DNA of 60,488 nucleotides from Flavobacteriales bacterium UBA6693 (GTDB taxonomy: Bacteria > Bacteroidota > Bacteroidia > Flavobacteriales > Weeksellaceae): NCBI GenBank assembly GCA_002454815.1, contig DKJL01000008.1:1-60488 (forward strand), in the 5' to 3' direction. The translations under genes and the position numbers were made by a program. Below, piece by piece: positions 51,589 through 60,488 of this stretch. Below the pieces are notes generated by a model, which saw nothing but the letters and a program-made list of their open reading frames with translations, ran no database searches and was not told the DNA's origin. Within the stretch, counting starts at the first letter, position 1. Each line of letters starts with the position of its first letter.

Positions 51589-51705
51589 AAACACCTGATA
51601 CGGGCTAGTATATAAGAAGTTATGCTTGTATAAACATCTTTATCCCACTAAAAAACTTTCGTATATTTACGTGTTAACTGCAATTTTATAAAAACACTTA
51701 TACAA

Positions 51706-52491
51706 ATGAAAACATGTTTTGTGATCCAACCCTTTGATGGAGATAAATTTGATAAAAGATATAAAGATATTTTTGAACCTGCTATAAAGGAAGCAGGATA
51801 TGAAGCATATAGAGTGGATAAAGACAATAGTGTCACAATTCCAATTGAAAATATAGAGACTAAAATACGAGAATGTGATTTTTGTTTTGCAGAAATTTCT
51901 ACAGATAATCCAAATGTTTGGTATGAATTAGGATACGCCTTTGCATGTGGTAAAAATATTATCATGGTTTGCTCTGAAGAAAGGAATGGTAAATTTCCTT
52001 TTGACATTCAACACAGATTTATAATAACATATAAAACTGGTTCACCAAGTGATTTTACTGATTTAGCTAAAAAAATAACTGCTAAAATTAAAGCTACAGA
52101 ACATAAAAACAAAACAGTAGAAACTCTACAACAAATTCCTCTTCAAGAAGTTAAAGGACTGAAAAGTCACGAAATAGCTTTACTAATACTCATTACTGAG
52201 AATACAATAGCGAAGAATGATTCAATTTCTGTATACAATCTAAAGTCTCAAATGAATAAATCGGGTTATACAGACATTGCTACAAGTGTTGGAATAAGAA
52301 CGCTTGAAAAAATAAAACTAATTGAAACTTTTATGTATCAAGACGAATGGAATAATGGACAAGAGTATATTGCATGTAAACTAAGTGATGCAGGTGAAAA
52401 TTGGATTTTGGATAATCAAGATCAATTAGAATTTAAATTTGACAATTCTCTAATTCAAACAGAATCAGATGATGATGATTTACCTTTTTAA
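51706..52491 (+). CDS. Deoxyribosyltransferase/TIR-like effector with winged-helix and SSB-type C-terminal tip
   Basis: The 261-residue protein has three parts. Residues 1-130 form a Rossmann-like domain of the nucleoside deoxyribosyltransferase/TIR kind: CFVIQPFDGDKFDKRY, then FCFAEISTDNPNVWYELGYA, where the Glu in YELG corresponds to the catalytic position of NAD-cleaving and nucleoside-cleaving relatives. Residues 145-235 look like a winged helix (KSHEIALLILITENT, TLEKIKLIE). The last residues are ESDDDDLPF, identical in style to the acidic tip of single-stranded-DNA-binding protein. I infer an NAD- or nucleotide-consuming defence protein that may reach repair or replication proteins through the SSB-binding pocket. 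No partner gene is certain. Confidence 0.75.
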   Translation: MKTCFVIQPFDGDKFDKRYKDIFEPAIKEAGYEAYRVDKDNSVTIPIENIETKIRECDFCFAEISTDNPNVWYELGYAFACGKNIIMVCSEERNGKFPFDIQHRFIITYKTGSPSDFTDLAKKITAKIKATEHKNKTVETLQQIPLQEVKGLKSHEIALLILITENTIAKNDSISVYNLKSQMNKSGYTDIATSVGIRTLEKIKLIETFMYQDEWNNGQEYIACKLSDAGENWILDNQDQLEFKFDNSLIQTESDDDDLPF

Positions 52492-52691
52492 ATATAAAAC
52501 TGCAGATAATAACTAAGCTTTCGTTTTGTCCGCAGGACACGAGATGAAAGCCTTGCTATTAAATATATAATATCCTAACGTGCGTTGGGGTTTTGTTTTT
52601 TATAAAAGGGTTAAAAGACCTTCGTTGGGTTTAGGAGGAAAGCCTAATTACATTTTAAATAAAAAAAATGTACTATACTAAAAATCCTGCT

Positions 52692-52736
52692 TATATTTGC
52701 TGCTTATTGGCAAGTATGATTTTAGCAAGTACCAAT
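52692..52736 (+). promoter_or_regulatory. Promoter and candidate controller operator
   Basis: TATATTTG (52692-52699) is an exact -7 box. Overlapping the expected transcription start are ATTGG (52706-52710) and CCAAT (52732-52736) as inverted arms, with CAAGTA repeated inside (52711-52716 and 52726-52731). This resembles the autorepressor site of restriction-modification controller proteins. Confidence 0.55.
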
Positions 52737-52737
52737 T

Positions 52738-53061
52738 ATGGCAACATTTAGTGAGTTCTTAAGAGCCGAAAGAAATCGAAAAGGTTTAAACCAGAGCGAA
52801 TTTGGACAGCCTTTTGGTATTATCATGACAGATATTTCCAAAATAGAAACAGGAAAAAAGAAATTCCCATTTACCAACCTCGAAGCACTTGCTGAATTTT
52901 TAGGAAAAGATTACTCAGAACTAAAGAACTTGTATGTTGCCGATAAGTTGGTTGAAGAAGCTCGTAAATACGAATGTTCTGATGATGTTTTTAATGTAGC
53001 TGAAAGCCAATCAAAATATTTGAGAAGTAAGAATGCTAAGCAAGGCACCCTAAAATTCTAA
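52738..53061 (+). CDS. XRE-family controller of the restriction-modification operon
   Basis: The 107-residue protein has an N-terminal helix-turn-helix (FLRAERNRKGLNQSEFGQPF, then MTDISKIETGKKKFPFTNLEALAEFL) and a charged helical tail. It starts two bases after a symmetrical repeat and ends five bases before the restriction-modification gene. That is the usual arrangement for a C-type controller that delays restriction until methylation is done. No other function is visible. Confidence 0.85.
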   Translation: MATFSEFLRAERNRKGLNQSEFGQPFGIIMTDISKIETGKKKFPFTNLEALAEFLGKDYSELKNLYVADKLVEEARKYECSDDVFNVAESQSKYLRSKNAKQGTLKF

Positions 53062-53066
53062 TAGCT

Positions 53067-56000
53067 ATGGATTATAAAAAACTCATACTTTCATTAGGAT
53101 TTACACCTAAAGAAAATGCCGTTGGAATTTTTCAAAAGAAATATTTTCAGGGCACTAATTATAAGATTGAAATTGATTTTGAAAAAGAAATTATCAATTT
53201 TGGTAATAAAATAAAGGGAGAAAGTAAAACAACTCAAAACTTTTCACAAACTGAAAATTGGGTTGTCTTGGAATGTGTAGATAGACTTTTAGAAAAGGGT
53301 TATCAACCGCAAAATATCACTTTAGAAAAAACCTGGAAAACAGGACACGGAACAAGTGGACGATTAGATATTTTAGTTTCTAAAGACGATGGTTCTGCCT
53401 ATTTAATGATTGAATGCAAAAATTGGGGCACCGAGTTCGAAAAAGAACTTAAAAATTTAGAAAAAAACGGAGGGCAACTCTTTACTTATTTTCAGCAAGA
53501 CAAAAATGCTGATATTCTAATGCTATATGCTTCAAAATTAGACGGTAAAAAGGTTGAATATAAAAATACAATTGTAAAAATTGAAGAGGATTATCGTCAA
53601 GCAGGAAATGTAAAAGATTTCTTTGAGCGTTGGAATAAGCTACCAAAGACAAACGGAGTTTTTGATACTTGGGTAACACCTTATGAATTTCAAAGTAAAG
53701 CATTAACTAAGAATGATTTAAAAGTTTTACGGCAAGAAGACAGTAGTTTTATTTTTAATCGTTTCTTGGAAATATTAAGGCATAATGTAGTTTCTGATAA
53801 ACCGAACGCCTTCAATAAAATTTTCACACTTTTTCTCTGCAAAATTGTTGACGAAAATCGAAATCCAGATGACCAATTGCATTTTCAGTGGCTTGAAGGA
53901 GAAGATAATCATATTTCATTTCAAAAAAGATTGACAGACCTGTATAATAGAGGAATGCTAGAACTTTTGGAAAAGAAAGTTACGGATGTAAGTGACAGCG
54001 AATTTGATAAGCAATTTTTACACGTTGAATCTCAATACAAAGACAAGTTTAAAGAAATTTTAACCGAAATCCGACTAAAAAAAAACAATGAATTTGCGAT
54101 AAAAGAAGTATATGATGATGCTTCTTTTGAAGAAAATGCAAAAGTGGTAAAAGAAGTAGTGGAATTACTTCAGGTATATCAAATACGTTATAATTACCGC
54201 CAACAATTTTTGAGTGATTTCTTTGAGTTACTTTTAACAACCGGGTTAAAGCAAGAATCGGGACAGTTTTTCACCCCTGTTCCTATTGCGCGATTTATTA
54301 TTAAAAGTTTACCGTTTCAGGAAATTACAGCACAGAAAATTGAGCAAGGAAATAAAAATGACTTGCTACCCACTGTAATTGACTATGCAGCAGGAAGCGG
54401 GCATTTTATCACCGAGTCAATGGAAGTAGTTCAAAATTACATCGATAGCCTTGATGAAAGTGGATTTAATCCTACAACCAAAAGAGCCATCAAAAAATGG
54501 AAGGAAGACCAATTTGATTGGGCGGAATCATATGTTTACGGTATTGAAAAAGATTATCGTTTAGTGAAAACAGCAAAAGTAAGCTGTTATTTGCATGGGG
54601 ATGGTTTGGCTAAAGTCATTCACGGGGACGGTTTGGGTGACTTTGCGACTTCAAAAGAATTTAAAGATTTGTTGAAAGAAACTGACAAAACCTATCCGCA
54701 AGACAACAAGCAGTTTGACGTCATCATTTCAAACCCACCTTATTCTGTTTCATCCTTTAAGGGATTGATGGATGAAGAAAAATCTAAACTTGCATTTGAC
54801 TTATACAATAGATTAACCGACCAAAGTTCTGAAATAGAATGTTTGTTCATAGAACGTACTAAACAATTACTTAAAGATGGTGGTGTTGCAGGTATCATCT
54901 TGCCAAGCAGTATTTTGAGCAATACAGGCATTTATACCCAAACAAGAGAAATACTTTTAAAGCATTTTGAGATTTTAGGCATTGCTGAATTAGGGTCTAA
55001 TACTTTTATGGCAACAGGAACGAATACTGTTACCTTATTTTTAAGACGCAGAAACAACGCAGATGCTTACAATGTAGAAGAAGCTATTAAAAAATGTTTT
55101 GTAAGTCTGCAAGATGTAACCATTAACGGTATTGAAAAACCGCTTAAAAAATTTGTGGCTCACGTTTGGGACAGCATTTCGTTTGATGACTATAAAACTT
55201 TGTTGCAGAAAGCACCCAATAAGAATATTGAGCGACACGAGATTTATAAAGAATATATCAAAAAGGTAAAAGCTAAAAACGATCAGGAACTTTGGACTAA
55301 CATTTTAGCGCTTGAGCAAGATAAATTGGTTTATTTTATTTTGGCATATCCTCAAAAACTGGTGTTGGTAAAAACTGGTGAAAAGAATGAAGAAAAACGC
55401 TTTTTGGGTTATGAGTTTAGCAACCGTAGAGGTAGCGAAGGCATTCACGCTATACAACGAAGTAAGAGCATTGACGAATGCACTCAATTGTATGATGCCG
55501 ATAGTTTTACCAACCCAGAAAAAGCAAGCACCTATATTTATAAAGCATTTTTGGGGGAATTTGATTTAGAACTTCCTGAGAATTTACAACAAAATATAAG
55601 CTATCATAACTTGGTAGATATGTTCACTTTTGACCGAGTTGATTTTGAAAAAAACATTTCGCTCTCTGCTAAAAAAAAAGTAAAAATTGAGAGTAAGTGG
55701 GATTTAATAAAATTTTCAGATGCTATTGAAGTTGAATATGGAAAAAGAATAGTTAAGCAAAAAGAACAAGGTTCTACTTATCCAGTTTATGGAGGAGGTA
55801 ATGAAACTTTTAAATCAGATGATTACAATAGAGAAGACCGATTTATAATTTCAAGATTTGGAATGTCTCCTGGATGTATAAGATTTGTAAAGGGAAAATT
55901 CTTTTTGAATGATTCCGGATTTACTGTGAAACCAAAACTCGATAATCTTGATGAAGCATATTTAAATCAATTTCTCTTCTCAAATCAACCTATGATTTAT

Positions 56001-56777
56001 TATTGCGGAAGAGGTGTTGCTCAAAAAAATATTGATTTTGAAATATTTAATTCATTAAAAATTCCTCTCCCATCACTCGACATTCAGAAAAAAATAGTTA
56101 CAGAAATTGAAACATTGAACACGCAAGAACAAAAAGCAGTTGAGGAGGTCAAAATACTTAGACAATCAATAGCTAATACATTCAATAATTCAAAAGCTTC
56201 CTTAACAAAATTAGAAGATATTACTACAAGAATAGGAAGTGGAGCTACTCCAAAAGGAGGACAAGGTTCTTATCAATTTAGCGGTATAAGTTTAATAAGA
56301 AGTCAAAACATTTATGATTACGGGATGATTGAGAAGGGACTTGCATATATAAGCGAAGAGCAAGCTAAAAAGCTCAATAATGTAACTGTAGAGAAAAATG
56401 ATATTCTTTTTAATATTACTGGAGCTTCAATTGCGAGATGTTGCATAGTTGAGGATAAATATCTGCCTGCAAGAGTAAATCAACACGTTTCAATAATCAG
56501 AACAAATGACAAAGTACTTCCTAAATATCTTCATGCTATTTTAGTAAGTCCAGAATTTAAGGAAAAATTATTAGAAATTGGTGACGGTGCTACTTCAAGG
56601 CAAGCTATTACAAAATTGCAATTGGAAGAGTTTAAAATTCCATTGCCAACTATCGACGAGCAAAAAAAGATTGTTGCAGAAATAGAAAGTATAGAAGCTA
56701 AAATAACTGGACTTGAAAAACAAATAGCAGACATTCCTAAACAGAAAGAGACTATTTTAAAGAAGTATTTGAATTAA
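53067..56777 (+). CDS. Single-chain restriction-modification-specificity enzyme (type IIG/I hybrid)
   Basis: The 1236-residue protein combines all functions of a restriction system. An N-terminal PD-(D/E)XK nuclease has Asp101 in GRLDILV and the ECK motif (Glu116, Lys118) in MIECKNW. A linker of helices follows, then an HsdM-like N6-adenine methyltransferase with motif I VIDYAAGSGHFITES (about residue 440) and motif IV IISNPPYS (about 557). The C-terminus holds two HsdS-like target-recognition domains, near residues 890-1040 (PSLDIQKKIVTEIETL at its end) and 1050-1236 (RIGSGATPKGG to PTIDEQKKIVAEIES), each with a coiled coil. Two half-sites and hence a bipartite target are expected. No separate R or S gene is present. 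Confidence 0.9.
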   Translation: MDYKKLILSLGFTPKENAVGIFQKKYFQGTNYKIEIDFEKEIINFGNKIKGESKTTQNFSQTENWVVLECVDRLLEKGYQPQNITLEKTWKTGHGTSGRLDILVSKDDGSAYLMIECKNWGTEFEKELKNLEKNGGQLFTYFQQDKNADILMLYASKLDGKKVEYKNTIVKIEEDYRQAGNVKDFFERWNKLPKTNGVFDTWVTPYEFQSKALTKNDLKVLRQEDSSFIFNRFLEILRHNVVSDKPNAFNKIFTLFLCKIVDENRNPDDQLHFQWLEGEDNHISFQKRLTDLYNRGMLELLEKKVTDVSDSEFDKQFLHVESQYKDKFKEILTEIRLKKNNEFAIKEVYDDASFEENAKVVKEVVELLQVYQIRYNYRQQFLSDFFELLLTTGLKQESGQFFTPVPIARFIIKSLPFQEITAQKIEQGNKNDLLPTVIDYAAGSGHFITESMEVVQNYIDSLDESGFNPTTKRAIKKWKEDQFDWAESYVYGIEKDYRLVKTAKVSCYLHGDGLAKVIHGDGLGDFATSKEFKDLLKETDKTYPQDNKQFDVIISNPPYSVSSFKGLMDEEKSKLAFDLYNRLTDQSSEIECLFIERTKQLLKDGGVAGIILPSSILSNTGIYTQTREILLKHFEILGIAELGSNTFMATGTNTVTLFLRRRNNADAYNVEEAIKKCFVSLQDVTINGIEKPLKKFVAHVWDSISFDDYKTLLQKAPNKNIERHEIYKEYIKKVKAKNDQELWTNILALEQDKLVYFILAYPQKLVLVKTGEKNEEKRFLGYEFSNRRGSEGIHAIQRSKSIDECTQLYDADSFTNPEKASTYIYKAFLGEFDLELPENLQQNISYHNLVDMFTFDRVDFEKNISLSAKKKVKIESKWDLIKFSDAIEVEYGKRIVKQKEQGSTYPVYGGGNETFKSDDYNREDRFIISRFGMSPGCIRFVKGKFFLNDSGFTVKPKLDNLDEAYLNQFLFSNQPMIYYCGRGVAQKNIDFEIFNSLKIPLPSLDIQKKIVTEIETLNTQEQKAVEEVKILRQSIANTFNNSKASLTKLEDITTRIGSGATPKGGQGSYQFSGISLIRSQNIYDYGMIEKGLAYISEEQAKKLNNVTVEKNDILFNITGASIARCCIVEDKYLPARVNQHVSIIRTNDKVLPKYLHAILVSPEFKEKLLEIGDGATSRQAITKLQLEEFKIPLPTIDEQKKIVAEIESIEAKITGLEKQIADIPKQKETILKKYLN

Positions 56778-57005
56778 TGCCTCTCATCAACTTTTTAAAT
56801 AAAACTGAGCGAACAAAATTTCATGAAAATAATTCGGGCTAAAGCGGTTGCGAGAGTAATTCGTCTATTGATTATAAATACAATCTTCTTAGTTTAGTCG
56901 ATTATTTAACTGCTACTTATACTAATAATGTATTGCAAAAAAAGCCCCTAAAGCATATAGACAACGGGGAACTTCCAAAATACCCGGCCGTTAACTAGAG
57001 TGTAA
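56778..57005 (+). other. Spacer between the restriction and pAgo genes
   Basis: AT-rich, about 230 bp, no ORF and no clear terminator. A promoter for the next gene is expected here but no TAnnTTTG is obvious. Confidence 0.4.
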
Positions 57006-60000
57006 ATGTCCAAAAATAACTTACTAAATATGACTAAAATAGACAAAGACACCTTTTTGCGAAGTTTTAAAGTGCTTTCAAATCAATCTTTCGATTTGTT
57101 CCTTGGGGCAGGTGCGTCTATTTCTTCTGGCATCCATTCAGGTAGCGATTTGGTTTGGCTTTTCAAACGAGAGTTGCTAAGTGTTAGCGGAAAAATAAAC
57201 GGCAAAAAATTTCAAGACCTAAAAGTAGAAGCAAATAAGAAATTAATTCAAAGCCACTTTTCTGAAGAAGATTCAAAAACAGTAAATCCTTATTCCTATT
57301 ATTTTGAAAAATGCTATCCCGACCGCTTAGTAAGACATGAGTTCTTAACCAATTTGGTAAGAGATAAAAAACCTTCTATTGGGTTTATGTGCCTTTCAGC
57401 ATTGGTAGGTCAGCAAAAATTAAACACAGTTTGGACAACCAATTTTGACGACCTAATTGAAAAAGCCATCAGCAAATTAGATATAAGTTGTCAAGTAGTT
57501 TCTCCCGAAAATTCAAAATCAGTGCAAAATTTCAGAAACGATATTCCCACAGTTGTAAAACTTCATGGTGATTTCCGCTATGATGCTTTGCAAAATACAG
57601 ACGAAGAATTACAGAAATTAGAAGATAATCTGCATCACTATTTTTTAGATGCTTCTGCACAAAGAGGTTTGTTAGTAGTTGGTTATTCGGGCAGTGACGA
57701 ATCGGTATTACAAACTCTTGAAAAAGCATTAGAAAAGTCAAACGCATTTCCAAAAGGATTACTTTGGTGCATTCCAAAAGATATTACTCCAAATGAACGA
57801 TTGTCGAAACTCATAGAGAAAGCCAATACTCAAAATCGGCGTTCAGGCTTTATGGTTATTGATAGCTTTGATTATTTTCTGCACGAACTTTACAGCGTTT
57901 GTGAATTAAAAAACGAACAAATTGACTCCATCGCCAAAGAACGATTTGAACAAAGAAGTTTTTTCCGACTTACACAAAATCAATCCGATACAATTCCAAT
58001 CCTATTAAATGCTATTAAGGCAACGCATTTTCCTAAAACTATTTTCTCCACCAAAACAAAAATAAACGGAGAAGGTAAGTGGAAAAAGCTAAGAGAAGTA
58101 TTAAAGGATTCAAATATAGTTGGAGCATTCAGCAAAGGCGAAACACTTTCGCTTTTTGGAAATGAGAACGAAATCAAAGAAGTATTCAAAGACTATCTAA
58201 CAGACGATTTAAAACCGATCGACATACCCGAGCATCTTTTTCATCAGCCCGATTCATTCTACATCGGAATGCTGTATGAATTGATTGAAAAATCGTTGGC
58301 AAATGATTTTGGTTTAGCCATTTTTAGCAAGGGAAGACAAATAAGAAAAGTGTTTTCTGTTAACCATCCATTAAGCCAAGAAGAAATCGAAAGCATACCA
58401 AAATGGTTAAATTTTCGTATTCCAAATGGCTATCAGGTTTTTGAGGCATTTGAGTTTAAAGTAGAATTTGTAAACAAAGATCTGTTTTTGCTGATTTGTC
58501 CATCCATTCAGATACAAACTACGACAGGCGACGAACCAGACAGATTAATAGTTCAGAATATTACTAACATTATCACTTCAAACCGGTGGAATACTAAATA
58601 TGGTAAGAAAGTAGATTTTTGGTTTAAGGAATTAAAGCGTAGAAAGCCCGATTTGATTTTTCGCCTAGGCGACTTCGAAATTAAACTTTCAGCCTATTTT
58701 GCAACAGCAGCGCAAAAGATGGGAAATTTCTTTTGCTTCGACAGTTATGCAAAAGCAAACGAACCTTTAATTTATTTTCATCATCAGGACGAAACCAAAC
58801 AATCCATTCATCCAATAAACGGCTTGAGACTTTTAGGTCCGTTAGAAGAAAGTTTTGGCACCAATGGTGTTGCTTCAAAAATTCAATTGGCAATTATTTC
58901 TCCCGACACTGGTTTCGAAAAACTTAAATCACATTTAGAGTTTTTACTAAATCCCGTAAGCCCAATTACTGAAAAAGAATATCTGAAAGATTATCCTGGC
59001 TTTGATGCTGTATTTAAAAAGCACTTAGTTATTCCTACTTCCATTCAAAGTGAATTTGTGGTTTCCATAAACAGCCAAGAAATAAGACAGTATTCAGCGA
59101 TTCAATTTTATGAACATATAAAAAATAAAATTGACAACCTTGCTCTAAAGCAAAACGAAATTGATTGTGTTGTAGTTTACATACCAAACGCTTGGAAAAA
59201 TTTCAGAGAACTCAAAAATGAACAAACCTATTTTGATCTTCATGATTCACTTAAATTGTATGCTGTTAAGAAAGGTTTACGACTTCAATTCATAGAAGAT
59301 AAATCAATTTCATATGGCGACCAAGCAAAAGTAAAATGGTGGCTTTCATTGGGCATTTATGTAAAATCCAATGGCACACCTTGGAAAGTTAAAACGGATA
59401 ACACAGAAACGGCTTTTGTTGGATTGGGTTATGCCATAAGACAAAACGCAAGAAACAAAGTCGTTTTAGGAAGTAGTCAAATTTTTGATGGAAATGGAAA
59501 CGGTTTACGGTTTTTACTGCAACCCATTGAGAAACCAGTTTTAATTGGAAAAAATCCATTTATGAGTAAAGATGATGCTTTTCGTTTAGTAACGAACATC
59601 CGAAACACCTATCATAAAATTGACCCAGTCATCGGACTTAAAAAGTTGGTACTTCACAAGACAACTCATTACACCCGTGACGAAATTGACGGAATTTGTA
59701 ATGCACTTGAAGGCGTTGACAATATTGAACTTTTACAGATTCAGCAGTTCAGTAATTGGAGAGCCATGAAACTCAAAAAGAATACATCGACAGGCAAACA
59801 CGAATTTGACGGCTTTCCGATAGACAGAGGAACAATCATTCAGTTAGACGAATTTAGTTTTTTGCTTTGGACTCACGGTTTAGTTAAAAGTAACGAATTA
59901 CTAAAACCATATTATCAAGGCAAAAGAGGTATTCCGACACCTTTGCTGATTAAAAGATTTAGAGGTACAGACCCTATTGAGACAGTAGCTAACGACATTT

Positions 60001-60146
60001 TAAAATTAACAAAGATGAACTGGAACGGAGCAGAATTATACAAGACAATGCCCGTAACTATTGATTTTTCAAAAAGACTTTCGGTTATGGGGAAACAAAT
60101 AGAGGAACTCGGAAATAAAGCCTATGATTTTAGATACTTTATATAG
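57006..60146 (+). CDS. Fused SIR2-APAZ-short prokaryotic Argonaute (single-chain SPARSA type)
   Basis: The 1046-residue protein starts with a SIR2 NADase domain (residues 15-290): GAGAS at 34-38, the Asn motif TTNFDDL near 145, catalytic His in VKLHGDF near 185, and GYSGSDES. An APAZ-like region (about 300-560) follows. The MID domain contains the guide 5'-phosphate pocket (YAVKKGLRLQF, then AKVKWWLSLGIYVKSNGTPW). The PIWI domain begins FVGLGYAI, where the first catalytic Asp of slicing Argonautes is replaced, so it cannot cleave targets, and ends with LKLTKMNWN and the terminal aromatic DFRYFI. On recognition of invader nucleic acid, such systems deplete NAD and kill the cell. The fusion in one chain corresponds to a known minor clade of SIR2-associated short pAgos. 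Confidence 0.9.
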   Translation: MSKNNLLNMTKIDKDTFLRSFKVLSNQSFDLFLGAGASISSGIHSGSDLVWLFKRELLSVSGKINGKKFQDLKVEANKKLIQSHFSEEDSKTVNPYSYYFEKCYPDRLVRHEFLTNLVRDKKPSIGFMCLSALVGQQKLNTVWTTNFDDLIEKAISKLDISCQVVSPENSKSVQNFRNDIPTVVKLHGDFRYDALQNTDEELQKLEDNLHHYFLDASAQRGLLVVGYSGSDESVLQTLEKALEKSNAFPKGLLWCIPKDITPNERLSKLIEKANTQNRRSGFMVIDSFDYFLHELYSVCELKNEQIDSIAKERFEQRSFFRLTQNQSDTIPILLNAIKATHFPKTIFSTKTKINGEGKWKKLREVLKDSNIVGAFSKGETLSLFGNENEIKEVFKDYLTDDLKPIDIPEHLFHQPDSFYIGMLYELIEKSLANDFGLAIFSKGRQIRKVFSVNHPLSQEEIESIPKWLNFRIPNGYQVFEAFEFKVEFVNKDLFLLICPSIQIQTTTGDEPDRLIVQNITNIITSNRWNTKYGKKVDFWFKELKRRKPDLIFRLGDFEIKLSAYFATAAQKMGNFFCFDSYAKANEPLIYFHHQDETKQSIHPINGLRLLGPLEESFGTNGVASKIQLAIISPDTGFEKLKSHLEFLLNPVSPITEKEYLKDYPGFDAVFKKHLVIPTSIQSEFVVSINSQEIRQYSAIQFYEHIKNKIDNLALKQNEIDCVVVYIPNAWKNFRELKNEQTYFDLHDSLKLYAVKKGLRLQFIEDKSISYGDQAKVKWWLSLGIYVKSNGTPWKVKTDNTETAFVGLGYAIRQNARNKVVLGSSQIFDGNGNGLRFLLQPIEKPVLIGKNPFMSKDDAFRLVTNIRNTYHKIDPVIGLKKLVLHKTTHYTRDEIDGICNALEGVDNIELLQIQQFSNWRAMKLKKNTSTGKHEFDGFPIDRGTIIQLDEFSFLLWTHGLVKSNELLKPYYQGKRGIPTPLLIKRFRGTDPIETVANDILKLTKMNWNGAELYKTMPVTIDFSKRLSVMGKQIEELGNKAYDFRYFI

Positions 60147-60397
60147 GATAGAAAGAACACCCTCAGCCGCTAAAAAGCTTTGCCAAGAGTGGGCTAACAT
60201 CGTACAAGATTCAACTTCTAATATTCTCTTTATTTTTTTGCTAAAAACTGGCACCATCTGCAATATCCGCACTCTGTTATGCAACATTAAAGAAAAACAT
60301 ACTTTAAATCAACTTTAGATATTAAAAAATAAAAATATGACTGGTGAAATACCCTCACTTCACTAGACCAATATTCAGGTCTTCTTAATTTAATTTT
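60147..60397 (+). other. Spacer after the pAgo gene
   Basis: AT-rich, no credible gene. One frame on each strand crosses the pAgo stop but has poor composition. No clear terminator. Confidence 0.4.
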
Positions 60398-60488
60398 ATG
60401 CGACTGATTTATATTTATCTATTGGTTTTTGAAGATCAATTCCTTGGTGTCTGCGGTAATGGTATTTTGTCAGCCACTGCTGTATACC
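60398..60488 (+). repeat. Diverged second copy of the 41-codon hydrophobic ORF, cut by the window end
   Basis: From the ATG at 60398 the DNA aligns with 32903 onward. The 40-base core TGTCTGCGGTA.TGG.ATTTT shows 32 of 40 identities. One extra base relative to copy 1 shifts the frame, so the second part (SLVSAVMVFCQPLLYT) is read in another frame than the start. It may be a degenerate copy. Confidence 0.5.

Overview
The window looks like chromosome of a Bacteroidota bacterium of the Chryseobacterium/Flavobacteriaceae type. This is inferred from the gene families (SusC/SusD pair, PorT-like barrel, DUF6520, RteC, DPP III lipoprotein, secreted repeat proteins), from several -7 promoter boxes of the form TAnnTTTG, and from A-rich leaders with weak Shine-Dalgarno signals. 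No rRNA, tRNA or CRISPR array was found.

Region 1 (1-29.6 kb) is mostly housekeeping and stress functions: a lineage-specific hypothetical, a cold-shock protein, a BCCT transporter, two secreted proteins (one with three repeats of about 375 residues), an SDR oxidoreductase, a PhzF isomerase, a TonB siderophore receptor broken by one frameshift and its PepSY partner, DPP III, MscS, a TolC/barrel/nuclease operon, queA, mpg, a GNAT-pirin-FMN reductase-TMEM175-OsmC operon, and an in-frame fusion of the tRNA 2-selenouridine synthase MnmH with selenophosphate synthetase SelD.

Region 2 (29.8-37.3 kb) is accessory DNA: a broken gene with REP-like palindromes around a RAYT transposase, a large repeat lipoprotein, a four-gene translationally coupled cassette with DUF5675 and two holin-sized membrane proteins, a repeat-rich non-coding kilobase, a small regulator and RteC.

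Region 3 (37.3-50 kb) appears to be one regulated envelope locus. A membrane-anchored TPR-AraC regulator (with RteC behind it) diverges from a lipoprotein / small protein / MauE-fusion / DUF6520 operon. The latter converges, across an array of covarying hairpins, on an S9 peptidase behind SusD and SusC. I infer production or handling of small cysteine-containing secreted peptides plus TonB-dependent uptake.

Region 4 (50.6-60.5 kb) is clearly AT-rich and is a defence island: an XRE regulator with a palindromic operator, a 49-residue membrane protein, a deoxyribosyltransferase/TIR-like effector ending in an SSB-type acidic tip (DDDDLPF), a controller plus single-chain restriction-modification enzyme, and a one-polypeptide SIR2-APAZ-pAgo. 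The window ends inside a diverged second copy of a 41-codon hydrophobic ORF that also occurs at 32.9 kb.
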